DNA of 7,596 nucleotides from JALGWA01 sp964604955. Its GTDB lineage: Bacteria > Arandabacterota > Arandabacteria > Arandabacterales > JALGWA01. The notes under the pieces were generated by a model. That model ran no database searches. It was not told where the DNA came from and saw only the letters and a list, made by a program, of their open reading frames with translations. A program made the position numbers and the translations under genes. Every line of letters begins with the position of its first letter. The stretch's first letter is position 1. The stretch is from the NCBI GenBank assembly GCA_964604955.1, contig CAZSBE010000124.1:1-7596 (forward strand), in the 5' to 3' direction. Shown here in pieces: positions 6,301-7,596 of this stretch.

Positions 6301-7302
6301 TACTGGGGCCCCAACCTCCTAAGGAACTTCAACCAGCTTCCCGGTGCCCGGGTCAAGTATTGCTGCGACTTGAAAGACGAGCGCCTCAAGCACATGAAGT
6401 CGCTCTATCCTCACCTGACTCCTACGAAGGACGTGAACGACCTCATCAACGACAAGGAGGTGGACGCCGTCATCGTCGCGACGCCGGTTTCCACGCACTA
6501 TCCCATCGCCAAAGCGTGCCTGGAGGGCGGGAAGCACGTCCTCCTGGAGAAGCCGCTAACGCAGAGCATCGCGGAGGCGGAAGACCTCGTGAAGATAGCG
6601 GACGAGGCGAAAAAGGTCCTCTTCGTCGGGCACACTTTCGTCTACTCCTCGGCGGTCGAGAAGATGAAGGAACTCCTGAAGTCGGGCGAGCTCGGAGATA
6701 TCTATTACGTGAGCAGCGTCCGCGTCAACCTGGGGCTCTTCCAGGAAGACATCAACGTTATCTGGGACCTCGCGCCCCATGACATATCCATCATGAACTA
6801 TCTCTTCGACACCGACCCGGTGACGGTTACCACGTTCGCCAGGTCCTTTATACAGCCGGGCATAGAGGATGTCGCGTTTCTCGTTCTGCAGTACCCGGGC
6901 GGGACAGTCGCCCACATACAGGTGAGCTGGCTCGACCCCAACAAGATCCGCAGGACGACGCTGGTCGGAAGCAAGAAGATGCTCGTCTACGACGACACGT
7001 CGATGCTCGAGAAGATCAGGGTGTACGACAAGGGAGTGGACGTGTTGCCTCACTACGACACTTTCGGCGAGTTCCAGCTCTCCTACCGGTTCGGCGACAT
7101 CGTCGTCCCCAGGATCAAAGAAGTGGAGCCCCTGAAGAAGGAGTGCAGCCACTTCATGGACTGCGCATTGAACGGCACGACTCCGCAGAGCTCCGGTAGG
7201 GCGGGCCTATCGGTGGTCAAGGTCGTGGAACGCGCCTGTGAGTCGGCCAAGCTGGGCGGGGCGCCGCTTCCACTGGACCTGGGCGAAAGGAGCGGCAAGT
7301 AA
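6235..7302 (+). CDS. Gfo/Idh/MocA-family NAD(P)-dependent nucleotide-sugar dehydrogenase (WbpB-like)
   Basis: Predicted 355 residues, a usual length. The N-terminal Rossmann domain starts after a short polar leader: FTVGVIGCGYWG (14-25) carries the GxGxxG dinucleotide motif. VDAVIVATPVSTHYP (76-90) and HVLLEKPLTQ (101-110) follow, the latter with the family EKP motif and Lys106. WDLAPHDISIM (167-177) supplies the His172 usually placed at the active site. The remainder is the alpha/beta C-terminal domain typical of the family. In glycan loci such enzymes oxidise a sugar hydroxyl, often C3 of a UDP-linked N-acetylhexosamine or its uronic acid, giving the keto sugar used by a DegT aminotransferase. 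The nearby aminotransferase (gene 4) and the overlapping acyltransferase gene (gene 7) support that role. The exact substrate is inferred. The stop TAA overlaps the next ATG by one base. Confidence 0.92.
   Translation: MPKGKASKGGQAEFTVGVIGCGYWGPNLLRNFNQLPGARVKYCCDLKDERLKHMKSLYPHLTPTKDVNDLINDKEVDAVIVATPVSTHYPIAKACLEGGKHVLLEKPLTQSIAEAEDLVKIADEAKKVLFVGHTFVYSSAVEKMKELLKSGELGDIYYVSSVRVNLGLFQEDINVIWDLAPHDISIMNYLFDTDPVTVTTFARSFIQPGIEDVAFLVLQYPGGTVAHIQVSWLDPNKIRRTTLVGSKKMLVYDDTSMLEKIRVYDKGVDVLPHYDTFGEFQLSYRFGDIVVPRIKEVEPLKKECSHFMDCALNGTTPQSSGRAGLSVVKVVERACESAKLGGAPLPLDLGERSGK
7286..7292 (+). promoter_or_regulatory. Strong ribosome binding site for the hexapeptide acyltransferase gene
   Basis: AAAGGAG lies nine bases before the ATG at 7302, inside the end of the dehydrogenase gene. 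It confirms that a new gene starts in the one-base TAATG overlap. Confidence 0.75.
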
Positions 7303-7596
7303 TGAAGAAGGACAAACCGCTGGTTATGCTCGGTAAGGGCTCGGTGGTGGACGTCGGCGTGATTCTGGGCTACCCGGCCGCGCGAGGCAAGAATACAGGC
7401 GTCGTCACCATCGGCGATAACGCGCGCATCAGAAGCGGGAGCGTGATTTACAGCGGCTCGGTGATCGGGGCCGGCCTCCAGACGGGCCACAACGTGGTGA
7501 TACGCGAGGAGAACGAGATCGGGGACAGCTTCGCGGTGTGGAACAACACTGTTATCGACTATGGCTGCAAGATCGGCAGCCACGTCAAGATCCACT
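7302..7596 (+). CDS. Left-handed beta-helix (hexapeptide repeat) acyltransferase, N-terminal part (3' truncated)
   Basis: The ATG at 7302 overlaps the previous stop by one base and the frame stays open to the end of the window (98 full codons). After a short leader, the translation falls into repeats of six residues led by I or V: VTIGDNARIRSGSVIYSGSV (35-54), IGAGLQTGHNVVIREENEIG (55-74), then VWNNTVIDYGCKIGSHVKIH (79-98). These are turns of a left-handed beta-helix, as in trimeric acetyl-CoA-dependent acetyltransferases. TGHNVVIRE (61-69) contains a His that could be the catalytic base, though this cannot be settled from a fragment. Next to the dehydrogenase and aminotransferase genes it probably N-acylates the amino sugar, like WbpD in the WbpB/E/D pathway. 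O-acetylation or a pyrophosphorylase-linked function is less likely. Confidence 0.85.
   Translation, partial: MKKDKPLVMLGKGSVVDVGVILGYPAARGKNTGVVTIGDNARIRSGSVIYSGSVIGAGLQTGHNVVIREENEIGDSFAVWNNTVIDYGCKIGSHVKIH

Noticed and set aside
7083..7595. Minus-strand open frame of 170 codons at the right edge
   Set aside because: It lies opposite the end of the dehydrogenase gene and the hexapeptide acyltransferase gene, both with strong motifs and ribosome binding sites; the antisense product has no recognisable domain.

Overview
The window is a tightly packed, single-strand (+) stretch of a bacterial surface-polysaccharide (exopolysaccharide, capsule or O-antigen type) biosynthesis locus. It contains seven co-directional genes with almost no intergenic DNA. 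The first is cut by the left edge and the last by the right edge. No rRNA, tRNA, CRISPR array, insertion sequence, promoter or intrinsic terminator was seen, so transcription probably starts upstream and ends downstream of the window.

Layout: (1) 1-576, C-terminal part of a CpsD/CapB-type tyrosine-kinase-like P-loop ATPase whose Walker A lysine is replaced by threonine; (2) 606-2114, family 39 GT-C membrane glycosyltransferase (TTG start); (3) 2115-3605, Wzy/WaaL-type O-antigen polymerase or ligase (GTG start); (4) 3607-4716, DegT/DnrJ/EryC1/StrS PLP sugar aminotransferase (GTG start); (5) 4717-6234, polyprenyl-phosphate glycosyl-1-phosphate transferase of the WcaJ/WbaP type; (6) 6235-7302, Gfo/Idh/MocA NAD(P)-dependent sugar dehydrogenase; (7) 7302-7596, start of a left-handed beta-helix (hexapeptide-repeat) acyltransferase.

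How the genes fit together (inference from families): genes 6, 4 and 7 form a dehydrogenase, aminotransferase and acyltransferase set of the kind that makes a 3-acylamino nucleotide sugar (compare WbpB/WbpE/WbpD). Gene 5 would load the first sugar phosphate onto undecaprenyl phosphate. Gene 3 would polymerise or transfer the lipid-linked repeat. Gene 2 would add a sugar from a polyprenyl-phosphate donor on the outer face of the membrane. Gene 1 would belong to the chain-length/export control complex. Flippase, co-polymerase and cytoplasmic glycosyltransferases are not in the window.

Organism: a bacterium with fairly high GC (about 67-68% in hand-counted parts of gene 5). It uses AGG often for arginine (10 of 16 Arg codons in gene 1), accepts ATA for isoleucine, and has TTG/GTG starts with strong GGAG-type ribosome binding sites. 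This is unlike a typical CGC-biased high-GC proteobacterium and would suit an anaerobic Actinobacteriota, Bacillota or deltaproteobacterial-type lineage. The taxon cannot be fixed from the sequence alone.

No wholly new system is evident. The most notable oddities are the lysine-less P-loop of gene 1, an abrupt drop to about 51% GC across the catalytic end of gene 5, three in-phase stop/start junctions with zero spacer, and a seven-G run inside the ribosome binding site of gene 2.
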